Positions 52,931 to 61,578 of a stretch of DNA of 64,000 nucleotides are shown one piece after another. Made by a program: the position numbers and the translations under genes. The number at the start of each line of letters is the position of its first letter. Within the stretch, counting starts at the first letter, position 1. Under the pieces are notes generated by a model. The model ran no database searches, was not told where the DNA came from, and saw only the letters and a list, made by a program, of their open reading frames with translations. The DNA lies in assembly GCA_024233455.1 (NCBI GenBank), contig JACKPP010000001.1:780001-844000 (forward strand). Direction: 5' to 3'. This DNA is from Chlamydiales bacterium. Lineage in GTDB: Bacteria > Chlamydiota > Chlamydiia > Chlamydiales > JACKPQ01.

Positions 52931-53875
52931 ATGCGGATATTAGTTGCCGGAGGGGCTGGTTTTTTAGGTTCACATCTTTGTGAAAAACTGCTTGAATTTG
53001 GTCATACGGTAATTGCATTTGACAACTTAATAACAGGCTCAATCGATAACGTCATGTCTATGACAGATCATCCTAATTTTGCATTTGTCGAAGGCGATAT
53101 TTGCGTGGAATGCTCCCATGAGGTCGATGCTATCTACAATTTGGCTTGCCCAGCTTCTCCTATCCAGTATCAGCATGATCCCATTCGAACGATTAAGGTC
53201 AATACGGAAGGGATGATGCATCTTTTGGACTTAGCAAAGAAACGCCGTATTCCGTTGCTTCAGGCATCAACTAGTGAAGTCTATGGCGATCCCTTGGTGC
53301 ACCCACAGCCTGAATCGTATTGGGGTCATGTAAACCCCAACGGTCCAAGAGCTTGTTATGATGAGGGCAAGCGCATTGCTGAAACCCTTTGCATGGAATA
53401 CTATCGCCAGCATGGAGTTCCGGTAAAAATTGCCCGTATTTTCAATACTTACGGACCCCGGATGCAGCCTAACGATGGGCGAGTGGTATCCAATTTTGTT
53501 GTTCAAGCTTTAAATAATGAGCCCCTTACTATCTACGGTAGCGGAGAGCAAACACGCTCGTTTTGTTTTGTAGACGATTTGATTGAGGGGTTGATCAAAT
53601 TGATGGGGTATTCGCAGTCCGTACCGGTTAATTTGGGCAATCCACAAGAATTTTCCATGCTTGAACTGGCTAACCTGGTGATCGAATTGACCGGGTCTAA
53701 ATCAAATATTTGCTTTGAACCGCTGCCTATCGATGACCCTAAACAACGCCGGCCAGATATTACCCGAGCCAAGTGCGATTTAGATTGGACTCCCAAGGTA
53801 AGCCTCAGAGAGGGTTTGACCCGCACGGTTGCTTATTTTGAATCGCATATTTCTGGCAGAGCTCGCGCCATTTAG
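52931..53875 (+). CDS. UDP-xylose synthase (UDP-glucuronate decarboxylase)
   Basis: 314 residues, extended SDR. GGAGFLGSHLCEKLL (NAD site), DNLITGSIDNV (the TG after DN is typical of UXS), YNLACPASPIQYQ, TSEVYGDPLVHPQPESYWG, catalytic YDEGKR and RIFNTYGPRM are the UXS signatures. It decarboxylates UDP-glucuronate to UDP-xylose. With the divergent epimerase it gives UDP-GalA and UDP-xylose for envelope glycan. Its 3' end overlaps the convergent PBP2 gene by 71 nt. Confidence 0.93.
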   Translation: MRILVAGGAGFLGSHLCEKLLEFGHTVIAFDNLITGSIDNVMSMTDHPNFAFVEGDICVECSHEVDAIYNLACPASPIQYQHDPIRTIKVNTEGMMHLLDLAKKRRIPLLQASTSEVYGDPLVHPQPESYWGHVNPNGPRACYDEGKRIAETLCMEYYRQHGVPVKIARIFNTYGPRMQPNDGRVVSNFVVQALNNEPLTIYGSGEQTRSFCFVDDLIEGLIKLMGYSQSVPVNLGNPQEFSMLELANLVIELTGSKSNICFEPLPIDDPKQRRPDITRAKCDLDWTPKVSLREGLTRTVAYFESHISGRARAI

Positions 53876-56800
53876 CAGCCATGAGAGCGGCAAGTGGGGC
53901 TGCTTCTTTTCCGTAATCGCCAAAGCGCAAATAGACGACAATCACAAGTTCGGGCTTATCCCATTTTTGGCCTGGTGCAAAAGAGATGCCGCCAAAAGAT
54001 GCGTGTTTACAGGTGATAGGAGATCCTTCCCGATCAAGAGTGGGGTAATAGCGAAATTCAGCAGTGGAGGTCTTCCCAACAAGTGTGTTTTTAATAGATA
54101 GGTACTGACGCATCCACTGGGCGTTTTGTTGCAAAGCTTTAATGCGACCTGGGCGCGCAGAACCAAAAGCTCCGTTTACAACTCGGTGCAGCCCCTCTAA
54201 CAAATAGTCGCGTAAATCTGTCGGCATAAAAAGGGAACGCACACATGTTTTTTCTACCGAAGTGGAATCTTTTTCTGCTTGCTTAGTCACAGACTCTGTG
54301 AAGAGTGGAAAATGAATGCCCACGTTTTCTAAATGGTGTTTAAAGGGGAAATGGGTAGACTCAAGGGGATTTTGCCCCTGCCTTTTGGAGCCTTCGGCAT
54401 GCTTTAATATATGAGGCTTTAAGACTTCTCCTCCATTGGCCAAAGCGCTTAACATGACCGCGGTTTGAAGGGGTGTTCCATCAAAAGAGTGTTGTCCAAT
54501 AGCAAATGAATAAAGACCTGTTTGATTGTCGCGTAAGTCAGATGGCAAAGCCCCCCCATATTCACCCGGCAAATCGATCCCTGTTTTACGGCCATAGCCT
54601 AAATCTGTAGCAGTATCTATTAGGTCAATGGGACTTTGCAATTTATCACCAGCTAAAAGCGCAAAATAGATGTTGCTAGAGCGCTCCATAGCCGTTAAAA
54701 GGTCCACCTTGCCGATGGGGCCAAAACTTCGGGGCAAGCGCCCCCCTTTGTAAAGCCGGGGAATAGGTGACCCATCCAAAAATCGACCTAAGATAGAGCC
54801 GCTTGATGTTTCATCAAATAGAGTGAGGGGATTGAGCATCGAGGGGGATTTATATCCCTTTGGCAGGCGGGCATAGTGTTGTTTAAGCGCGGCATAGGCA
54901 GTTGCAATTTTGAACACTGAACCTGGTGGCGCAGATTGTCGATAGGCGTGAGATTTGCCATATCCAAAAGAGGAGGGGGGGTAAAAAGCTGCAGCCAGGT
55001 GTTTAAGTTTTTGCACGCCCTGATCAGACTTGACCAGGCGGTATCGACCCCAAAGCGGCTCTTTTAAATCCCGATAAGTGCGCATTGTTTTTAGGTAGGC
55101 AAAAGCTAGATCGGGAGACAAAGTCGACAAACGCTTGCTAACTAGCGCAATGTCCTTTTCAAGGCTTGCTTTATCAAGTGCTACATAATAGGGAATTAAG
55201 TCATCGATCAGTCCGGCAGTTTTTCCGTTAATGACGCCATTCAGTAGGGCATAGCGGTGCTGCTCCCAAAAAGCAGCAAAAAGTGCGCGCTCTTCTTTGA
55301 TCAAATAATCAAGGTAAGGTTTCGGTTTTTTGTTTTGTTTTTGTTCTTCTTGGCGCATTTTTTTCAGATAGTCTGCAAAGTGGTTGTGGCGCCAAGATGC
55401 AAATTGCAGTTTATGGAAAGTTGTCTGGCACTGTGCTTCCATTGCCGTTAATAGACGTGTTGCCGCTTGGTTATAGCTTCTGTATTGCTCCAAACTTTCC
55501 AGCCCAATTGCCGCTGTAAGATCTTCTTTGAATAATGTTTTGTCACAGATTAAGCGCATTAGATCCAAAATGAGTAGCTTGTCATCATTATTCGATATTG
55601 GTAGTAGATAGGCGTTTAACCGTTTCTTTAGCGCTAGAGTTTGCGGATGGGAAGATAAAGAATTTTGAGTCAATGCCAGCTCTTGCTGGGGTGGGCAATT
55701 GCGTGATGGTGTGCTATTAGGATAGAGGGCATTGATCAAACTGGCCATGCTGGTTTGACCAGAAAAATGCAGTAGCAATTCGGCAGCTTCCTGCAAATCA
55801 AAAGCACTTTTAAGTGTATTTATTTTGGATAATTGTCTCCGGGTTTGCCCATTTTTAGAAAGAATACGGTCTAAAAAACTGGACCATGTGAGTGGACATT
55901 CAGCGTGCTGCTCTGCGAACTCTTTTTTTAAAACATCTTTTCCATCCCAGATAGAGGCGACGTGATGTTCTGTTTCAAGCCAGCGGGAAATTTCGGTTGA
56001 CCTTGATGTAAAATCATTAGGGTTTAGACTGGGGTAAGAGGCGCATGCCACGATTTCTCCAGTTGAAGGGACCATGGCCACGATGGCGCCTCCCTTGATC
56101 CAAGGGGGTGGCACGAGATTATTCTCTTTACCGGCATTGGCAAAATTCTCATCGCGGCTCTTTTCGCTAATTGCAAGGAGCTCTTCGGCGTAAGCTTGTA
56201 ATTCGTGTGAAAGCGAGAGAGTAAGCGTCTGCCCGCTTAGCGCTTGTTGAGCTCCAGGTAGATGGCGAGTGATCTGACCACGTACGTCGACCTCAACTGG
56301 AATCTTGCCGCAAATACCGCGCAGCAATTCGTCATAGGTTTTTTCGATCCCGGTTTTGCCGACCATATCGTTAATTGTATACGCTTGACTTTTTAGCATT
56401 TCATATCGATTTCTAAGTTCTTCGACGCTGGAGTAACCAGGTGGCAGACAAATGGGCAACCCCTCTTGCCTTGTTTGCAAAAATGTCTCCAATTCTTCCA
56501 ACTCTTCTGCTACAGAAAGATATTGGCTTTCAGCAATTGCACCCATGTAACCTACTACATCAGCGCAGGCGTTTCCACTAGGATAGCTTCGTTTTGTTGA
56601 GACCTGTGCTATTAAGCCTGGAAATAGGCGCTCTAGCATTTTTAATCTAGCATGGGAGGCCTCTGAAATACCTGCTTGGATGGTGTACGGCGTATTGGGA
56701 AAAAGTGCTGCTCTGCTGTGGATCAGATCTTCAACATCTTGAGGGTCTAGCCTCAATTCTTGGGCCAAAAGATGAGACAAAGCAGTAATATGCTCTTGTC

Positions 56801-57116
56801 TTGGAAAGGTTTTTTGGCGACGGCCATCTTCTTGAGTGATCCACTTTATGCGTGGGATATCGCGAATTTGTGCGTAACTAACTGCTGCGCTAAACTGCGT
56901 TTCATTGATGGCCAAAGGATGGCCGAAACAATCATAAATGGCCCCGCGCATTGGCTTCTGAATCACGGTGCGTTGCCTTGGAGCTCTAGCGCGCTTAACG
57001 TGAAAGTCTCGCACGCTTGTTTGCAAGTACCAAATACGTACAAAGATCAATAACAAAGCAAGTGTGACAAAATACAAGACCCGGTTGGCCTTACGTGGAA
57101 TATCTTTGGTGTTCAT
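53805..57116 (-). CDS. pbp2: Penicillin-binding protein 2 (monofunctional transpeptidase) with about 330-residue insertion
   Basis: 1103 residues: one N-terminal membrane helix (about 13-30), the PBP dimerisation domain (MRGAIYDCFGHPLAINE; SYPSGNACADVVGYMG), and a class B transpeptidase whose motifs are SxxK at S733 (PPGSVFK), SxN at 813-815 (SSN) and KTS at K1015. Between the start of the transpeptidase fold (GGAIVAMVPSTGEIVACASYP, M348) and SxxK there are about 385 residues rather than the about 50 usual, i.e. a Leu/Arg-rich helical insertion of about 330 residues. Chlamydial PBP2 is also unusually long (about 1080 residues), so this is a phylum trait. Septal peptidoglycan transpeptidation is the inferred role in this FtsZ-less phylum. 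Adjacent to a secreted-protein gene and, across tRNA-Gly, to rpsB. Confidence 0.93.
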   Translation of the reverse strand: MNTKDIPRKANRVLYFVTLALLLIFVRIWYLQTSVRDFHVKRARAPRQRTVIQKPMRGAIYDCFGHPLAINETQFSAAVSYAQIRDIPRIKWITQEDGRRQKTFPRQEHITALSHLLAQELRLDPQDVEDLIHSRAALFPNTPYTIQAGISEASHARLKMLERLFPGLIAQVSTKRSYPSGNACADVVGYMGAIAESQYLSVAEELEELETFLQTRQEGLPICLPPGYSSVEELRNRYEMLKSQAYTINDMVGKTGIEKTYDELLRGICGKIPVEVDVRGQITRHLPGAQQALSGQTLTLSLSHELQAYAEELLAISEKSRDENFANAGKENNLVPPPWIKGGAIVAMVPSTGEIVACASYPSLNPNDFTSRSTEISRWLETEHHVASIWDGKDVLKKEFAEQHAECPLTWSSFLDRILSKNGQTRRQLSKINTLKSAFDLQEAAELLLHFSGQTSMASLINALYPNSTPSRNCPPQQELALTQNSLSSHPQTLALKKRLNAYLLPISNNDDKLLILDLMRLICDKTLFKEDLTAAIGLESLEQYRSYNQAATRLLTAMEAQCQTTFHKLQFASWRHNHFADYLKKMRQEEQKQNKKPKPYLDYLIKEERALFAAFWEQHRYALLNGVINGKTAGLIDDLIPYYVALDKASLEKDIALVSKRLSTLSPDLAFAYLKTMRTYRDLKEPLWGRYRLVKSDQGVQKLKHLAAAFYPPSSFGYGKSHAYRQSAPPGSVFKIATAYAALKQHYARLPKGYKSPSMLNPLTLFDETSSGSILGRFLDGSPIPRLYKGGRLPRSFGPIGKVDLLTAMERSSNIYFALLAGDKLQSPIDLIDTATDLGYGRKTGIDLPGEYGGALPSDLRDNQTGLYSFAIGQHSFDGTPLQTAVMLSALANGGEVLKPHILKHAEGSKRQGQNPLESTHFPFKHHLENVGIHFPLFTESVTKQAEKDSTSVEKTCVRSLFMPTDLRDYLLEGLHRVVNGAFGSARPGRIKALQQNAQWMRQYLSIKNTLVGKTSTAEFRYYPTLDREGSPITCKHASFGGISFAPGQKWDKPELVIVVYLRFGDYGKEAAPLAALMAAKWRELCQKYAIQNKQPCGSNPL

Positions 57117-58025
57117 TTATCCAAAAGCTAACAGTTCTCTATCCTTTCTAATGCATTCGGCCCTTTGTTTCATATACTCTTTTTGGATATCTACAAACTC
57201 CTGATCAATTTTTTCAGGCAATTTGAAACAATCTGCAGCTGCGTTTTGCAAAAAAGATTCCCACAGCAGCTGTTTTGCCAAATCGGGAAGAGCTGAGTTT
57301 AAATCAGCAATGACCTTGGCAAAAGGCTCGTCACCTGCAGCCAGACAAGCCATTTCCATTTGCCGCAGGCGCTCGAAATCCAAAACAAGACATTGGATTC
57401 CCACCTGATCGAGTTCAGTCCTGTTAGTGCGTAAAGATTTCAGATTAAGCAGATAAATCGATAGCCAAAATTCTCGGTCAATAGAGATAAGTTTCTTTTC
57501 TAAGGGGGAGGCTTGAGCAAGACTCGTCATAACCCTGTTGGCAAATATTTGAAACCTTTGAATTTGCTCTTCTGAAAGACCGGTATGGGACAAAAATTCC
57601 AGGACAAAGCTGAGGTAGGTGTCATGATTTAAGGTATATAGATTTTTAAACTGGTCTGCTCGATAAGCTTTAAGCGTCTCGAGTTTGGCTGGGGCTGCTA
57701 GAAACGTATCTATGGTAGACCGGGCTAGATGCATGCGTATTGGACGTTTTACATTGCGCGTAGCTAAAAGCCGCTGATGAATAATTTTTTTTACCGCTTT
57801 TTGATACTCTTGCCGCATTGTCTCCAAAAAATCTTGATACTCTCCATTTTCAAAACATTTATACACATGGTCAATTGCAGCGCACTTATCTATATAGCTT
57901 GGCAAAACTGTTTCAATTGTAGGTCGATTGGCCATCATAGCTGCCCGTCGTTTAACGCAGGCAGGACACACAGCCAAGCATTGAGATGTTATGGAGACAA
58001 CCAGCAATATAACATATTTTTTCAT
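57117..58025 (-). CDS. Secreted helical protein with N-terminal CPAC motif
   Basis: 302 residues; signal peptide (VILLVVSITSQCLA) followed immediately by VCPACVKRR, a CxxC pair, and then an all-helical domain without recognised family. A CxxC so close to the signal cleavage site could be a metal or disulfide site rather than a thioredoxin active site, since no thioredoxin fold follows. Its stop abuts the PBP2 start (TAA then ATG), so the two are one transcript. In Chlamydia this interval next to pbp2 is occupied by ompA; here it is this gene. Confidence 0.72.
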   Translation of the reverse strand: MKKYVILLVVSITSQCLAVCPACVKRRAAMMANRPTIETVLPSYIDKCAAIDHVYKCFENGEYQDFLETMRQEYQKAVKKIIHQRLLATRNVKRPIRMHLARSTIDTFLAAPAKLETLKAYRADQFKNLYTLNHDTYLSFVLEFLSHTGLSEEQIQRFQIFANRVMTSLAQASPLEKKLISIDREFWLSIYLLNLKSLRTNRTELDQVGIQCLVLDFERLRQMEMACLAAGDEPFAKVIADLNSALPDLAKQLLWESFLQNAAADCFKLPEKIDQEFVDIQKEYMKQRAECIRKDRELLAFG

Positions 58026-58116
58026 ATTAGATTCCTTAGGTTCTAAAAAAACTCGATGGTAGCGATTTTTCGGACATTTTGGCTACAGTTTATAAGCCCT
58101 AGCATCATTTTATTAC

Positions 58117-58146
58117 TTGGAAAAAAAATAGTGGATGCGCTAACCT
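58117..58146 (+). promoter_or_regulatory. Possible sigma66-type promoter of tRNA-Gly/rpsB
   Basis: TTGGAA (58117-58122), 18-nt spacer, TAACCT (58141-58146), 14 nt upstream of the tRNA-Gly 5' end. Weak -10, reasonable position. Confidence 0.3.
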
Positions 58147-58159
58147 TACGAGACAGTGT

Positions 58160-58230
58160 GCGCCTGTAGTTCAACGGTAGAACAATAGCCTTCCAAGCTA
58201 TGAGTGTCAGTTCGATTCTGATCAGGCGCT
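58160..58230 (+). tRNA. tRNA-Gly (anticodon UCC)
   Basis: 71 nt. Acceptor stem GCGCCTG with CAGGCGC, D-loop TTCAACGGTAG, anticodon loop CTTCCAA (UCC, reading GGA/GGG), T-arm GTTCGATTC, discriminator T (58230). CCA is not encoded. It precedes rpsB by 109 nt on the same strand. Confidence 0.95.
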
Positions 58231-58339
58231 TTTCCCTTTCTCTAAAATAAATAGCCTGATATACTTCAGGGCTTAATGGAAAAGGACAGATAGCTCAAGG
58301 CATCTGCAAAGTAAAGAAATTTTTAGACCCGAGGTAGAT

Positions 58340-59116
58340 TTGAATAAGCAACCACAGACAGACGTCACCATCAAAGATCTTATCGATTGTGGGGCGCACT
58401 TTGGACATCAGCGCCAACGTTGGAACCCCAAAATGAAACGCTATATTTTTGAAGAACGCGGCGGGATTTACATTATCGATCTGGCTAAAACCGTTAAACA
58501 AATACGTAAATGCATCGAAGTGGTTGAAGCGGCAGTTGAAAACCATCAAAGCATTTTGTTTATTGGCACCAAAAAGCAAGCAAAAAGTGTAGTCAAAGAG
58601 TGTGCTGAAAGCTGCGGCGAATTCTACGTTTGTGAACGTTGGCTGGGCGGGATGTTGACCAATCTTTCCACGATCAGAAAATCGGTGAAGACTCTAGAGC
58701 GGGTTGAAAAACGCGTTGCGTCGGGTGTTGCTGAAGGTCTGAAAAAGAAAGAAATTTCGGTACTGAGCAAACAACAGCAAAAACTAGACAGCAACTTAGC
58801 GGGGATTCGTTCCATGCGTAAAACGCCTGGGCTTGTTGTAATTGTAGACCCGAGTAAAGAGCACATTGCTGTTGCTGAAGCTAAAAAGCTAGGTATTCCT
58901 GTCATGGCAGTTGTCGATACGAACTGCGATCCTGAAGACATCGACTATGTCATACCGGCAAACGACGATGCTCTCAAAAGTATCAAATTAATTTTGCAAT
59001 CTCTGGCAGCTGCCATCATGAGCAAAAAATCGGCGCTGAACATAGCGTTTAGACAAGAAGAAACGGAAGCTCCGCAAGCTGAAGAGAAAAATGAAGAAGG
59101 TGAAGCCAATGAGTAA
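58340..59116 (+). CDS. rpsB: Small-subunit ribosomal protein uS2
   Basis: 258 residues. Family signatures: LIDCGAHFGHQRQRWNPKMKRYIFEERGGIYIIDL and the C-terminal MAVVDTNCDPEDIDYVIPANDDA. The start is a TTG at 58340 preceded by GAGGT at 58331-58335; no ATG occurs before the conserved region, so the TTG is required. An acidic tail (EETEAPQAEEKNEEGEANE) extends beyond the core. First gene of the rpsB-tsf-pyrH-frr operon. Confidence 0.97.
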   Translation: MNKQPQTDVTIKDLIDCGAHFGHQRQRWNPKMKRYIFEERGGIYIIDLAKTVKQIRKCIEVVEAAVENHQSILFIGTKKQAKSVVKECAESCGEFYVCERWLGGMLTNLSTIRKSVKTLERVEKRVASGVAEGLKKKEISVLSKQQQKLDSNLAGIRSMRKTPGLVVIVDPSKEHIAVAEAKKLGIPVMAVVDTNCDPEDIDYVIPANDDALKSIKLILQSLAAAIMSKKSALNIAFRQEETEAPQAEEKNEEGEANE

Positions 59117-59960
59117 AGTCACAGCTGAAATGGTCAAAACACTGCGCGAGCGCACAGGTGTTGGGATGAGCAAATGCAAACAGGCTTTGGATGAAGCTAA
59201 CGGCGATATGGAAAAAGCTATCGAAAACCTGCGCAAGGCAGGCATGGCCACAGCGGTTAAAAAAGAAGGTCGTGAAGCTAACGAAGGCTTAATTGGTTAT
59301 GCTGAAACAGACGACACGATTGCCCTTTTGGAGCTTAATGCTGAGACAGATTTTGTTGTGCAAAACGAAAAATTTCAAAACTTCTTAAAAAATCTTTGCG
59401 ATGATTTAGTTAAAACCAAGCCCAGCAATCTAGAAGTTTTGGCCGGACAGGCCTACGGCGATAAACCGGGTATTTCTGTGGAAGAAGCGCGAGCTGAACT
59501 CGTTCTTAGCCTAGGCGAAAATATCAAAATCAAACGTTTTGAGCTCATTGCTAAAGAAAATGGCCATTCCTACGGTGTTTATTCCCATATGGGTGGACGT
59601 ATTCTAACGCTTGTCGAAATTGGTGGTGATAGCGATCAGCAGCAATTAGCCAAAGATATTGCGATGCACATTGCAGCTGATGCTCCTGAATTCCTAAACC
59701 CCGATGCCATTCCTGCTGATGTCCTAAACCGTGAGATTGAGATTGCTAAGAGCCAAATTGGTGATAAACCAGATTACGTGCTAGACAAGATTTTAGATGG
59801 CAAAATGAACAGCTTTTACGAGCAGTCCTGCCTGACGAAACAAAAATTTGTGAAAGACCCCAGCATGACAATTGAAAAACTGGTTGAAGAAGTAGGCAAG
59901 AAGACCTCTCAACCCCTTCAAATCGTGCGTTTTTTGCGTTGGCAGATTGGTCAAGGCTAA
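59109..59960 (+). CDS. tsf: Translation elongation factor Ts
   Basis: Nucleotide exchange factor of EF-Tu. 283 residues from ATG 59109, which overlaps the rpsB stop by 8 nt; a longer frame to 59091 is less likely because MSKVTAEMVKTLRERTGVGM is the family N-terminus. Conserved NETDFV-type motif (NAETDFVVQNE) and the C-terminal repeat are intact. Translationally coupled to rpsB. Confidence 0.97.
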   Translation: MSKVTAEMVKTLRERTGVGMSKCKQALDEANGDMEKAIENLRKAGMATAVKKEGREANEGLIGYAETDDTIALLELNAETDFVVQNEKFQNFLKNLCDDLVKTKPSNLEVLAGQAYGDKPGISVEEARAELVLSLGENIKIKRFELIAKENGHSYGVYSHMGGRILTLVEIGGDSDQQQLAKDIAMHIAADAPEFLNPDAIPADVLNREIEIAKSQIGDKPDYVLDKILDGKMNSFYEQSCLTKQKFVKDPSMTIEKLVEEVGKKTSQPLQIVRFLRWQIGQG

Positions 59961-59975
59961 AAATAAAGGGGACGT

Positions 59976-60677
59976 GTGACAAAGCTTAAGCGGGTTATTC
60001 TCAAACTCTCGGGAGAGGCGTTTGGTAAATCCCATGAAGCTGTCCATACCATTGCAGCAACTGTAAACACACTACGCTCATCTGATATTCAGGTGGGCAT
60101 TGTTGTTGGTGGAGGCAATATATTCCGTGGGTATCAAGCTCAGAATTTCGGATTTGAACGTGCAGCAGCAGACTCTGTGGGAATGTTAGCTACCGTTATC
60201 AATGGGCTTGTTCTGGCTCAGGCGCTAAATTCCTTAGGTTGTAGCTGCCTCGTGATGTCTTCTTTTGCGATTCCCGGTATTACCGAAAGGTATCACTGGC
60301 AATCTGCTAAAAGGTACTTAGAGCAGGGAGAATTTATTGTTTTTGTAGGCGGCACTGGCAATCCTTTTTTTACAACAGACACAACCGGGGCACTGCGAGC
60401 TAGTGAGCTAGATGCAGATCTACTCCTCAAAGCTACCAAAGTCGATGGCATTTACAGCAAAGATCCCGAAACATATGCAGATGCTAAGAAATTTGGAGCT
60501 TTAACTTATGAAGAAGCGCTTAATCGCGATCTCAAAGTCATGGATGGTGCAGCAATTGCTCTTTGTCGGGATAATCACATCCCCATCTACGTTTTTAACA
60601 TCTTTGCTGAAGATGGCCTAAAAAAGGCAGTATTTGAGCAGAGTGGCGGAACACTTGTCACTGGAGAAAAAAAATGA
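59976..60677 (+). CDS. pyrH: UMP kinase
   Basis: Makes UDP from UMP. 233 residues of the amino-acid-kinase fold: ILKLSGEAFG (phosphate loop), GIVVGGGNIFRG, GGTGNPFFTTDTTGALRA, DADLLLKATKVDGIYSKDP. It starts at GTG 59976 with AAAGGGGA just upstream; no ATG is available before the conserved region. Its stop overlaps the frr start (ATGA). Confidence 0.97.
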   Translation: MTKLKRVILKLSGEAFGKSHEAVHTIAATVNTLRSSDIQVGIVVGGGNIFRGYQAQNFGFERAAADSVGMLATVINGLVLAQALNSLGCSCLVMSSFAIPGITERYHWQSAKRYLEQGEFIVFVGGTGNPFFTTDTTGALRASELDADLLLKATKVDGIYSKDPETYADAKKFGALTYEEALNRDLKVMDGAAIALCRDNHIPIYVFNIFAEDGLKKAVFEQSGGTLVTGEKK

Positions 60678-61210
60678 CAGATCAAACAAAATCAAAAATG
60701 GAAGCGGCACTCAATCACCTAGCAAAAGAGCTAGGGAACCTGCGTACGGGAAGAGCTAATCCGTCGATTCTCGATGGAGTCAATGTCGAAGTCTACGGTG
60801 CCAACATGCGCATTCGCGATTTGGCCAATGTAACCACGCCAGAGCCGCGTCAAATCCTCATTACACCTTTTGACAGGACAACAGCAGGCCCTATCTCAAA
60901 AGGCATTGAAAAGGCCAATATTGGCTTGCAGCCTATCTTAGAAGAAGGCATTGTGCGGGTGAACGTCCCTCCTATGGATGAACAACAAAGGCGTGACACC
61001 GTCAAATTTGGTAAGAAAAAAGCTGAAGAAGCTAAAGTGGCCATTCGCGAAATTCGCCGCAAGAGCAACGAACAGCTAGATAATGATAAAAACATCACCG
61101 AAGATCAGGCGCGGGGCGGTAAGAAAAAAGTTCAAGAGTTGACAGACGACTACTGTAAACAGATCGATGAGATGTTTGCTAAGAAAGAAAAAGAGATCAT
61201 GACGATTTAG
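60674..61210 (+). CDS. frr: Ribosome recycling factor
   Basis: 178 residues. Signatures: LRTGRANPSILDGVNVEVYGA, DRTTAGPISKGIEKANIG, VRVNVPPMDEQQRRD and IREIRRKSNEQLDND. It splits post-termination ribosomes with EF-G. Last gene of the rpsB-tsf-pyrH-frr operon, overlapped by pyrH (ATGA). Confidence 0.97.
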   Translation: MTDQTKSKMEAALNHLAKELGNLRTGRANPSILDGVNVEVYGANMRIRDLANVTTPEPRQILITPFDRTTAGPISKGIEKANIGLQPILEEGIVRVNVPPMDEQQRRDTVKFGKKKAEEAKVAIREIRRKSNEQLDNDKNITEDQARGGKKKVQELTDDYCKQIDEMFAKKEKEIMTI

Positions 61211-61212
61211 GC

Positions 61213-61242
61213 TTGCCGAAAAACTTTCCAGCCTTTTATAAT
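61213..61242 (+). promoter_or_regulatory. Sigma66-type promoter for the tRNA-Glu/tRNA-Lys pair
   Basis: TTGCCG (61213-61218), 18-nt spacer, TATAAT (61237-61242, consensus -10). tRNA-Glu begins 25 nt after the -10. A weak 5-bp AGGCT/AGCCT hairpin with a TTTT run (61209-61237) overlaps it and could terminate frr transcripts. Confidence 0.6.
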
Positions 61243-61266
61243 GAGAGGCTCAGGTTGCTTAATTAA

Positions 61267-61341
61267 GGCCCCATCGTCTAGCCCGGCCTAGGATACCAGG
61301 TTTTCATCCTGATGACAGGGGTTCGAATCCCCTTGGGGTCA
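61267..61341 (+). tRNA. tRNA-Glu (anticodon UUC)
   Basis: 75 nt. Acceptor GGCCCCA with TGGGGTC (one G-U), anticodon loop TTTTCAT (UUC), T-arm GGTTCGAATCC, discriminator A (61341). CCA not encoded (TACC follows). The tRNA-Lys gene follows after 8 nt, so both are processed from one transcript. Confidence 0.95.
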
Positions 61342-61349
61342 TACCTGAC

Positions 61350-61422
61350 GAGGCATTAGCTCAGTTGGTAGAGCATCTCCCTTTTAAGGAGAGGGTCGTT
61401 GGTTCGAGCCCAACATGCCTCA
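61350..61422 (+). tRNA. tRNA-Lys (anticodon UUU)
   Basis: 73 nt. Acceptor GAGGCAT with ATGCCTC, D-loop CTCAGTTGGTAGAG, anticodon loop CTTTTAA (UUU), T-arm GGTTCGAGCC, discriminator A (61422). CCA not encoded. Co-transcribed with tRNA-Glu. Confidence 0.96.
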
Positions 61423-61431
61423 ATAAGGCTC

Positions 61432-61465
61432 ATGTGTGTGGAGGTGATCCTCTCACACATTTTTT
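61432..61465 (+). terminator. Rho-independent terminator of the tRNA-Glu/Lys operon
   Basis: ATGTGTG..GAGG, loop TGAT, CCTC.CACACAT, followed immediately by TTTTT. The stem is 11 bp with one small internal bulge. It starts 10 nt after tRNA-Lys. Confidence 0.8.
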
Positions 61466-61578
61466 AGTCTTGCAATAAGTCCGGCTATCTTACGGTAGAC
61501 CGGATTTTTGCTTTCTTAAGCTTACATTGCGTTCAAAATCTGGACATCACGAGTCTTTCCAAATTTGAGGCAAACCAA

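Noticed and set aside
53805..53875. Equal 71-bp length of two convergent overlaps as a shared feature
   Set aside because: The two overlap sequences are unrelated; equal length is taken as coincidence.
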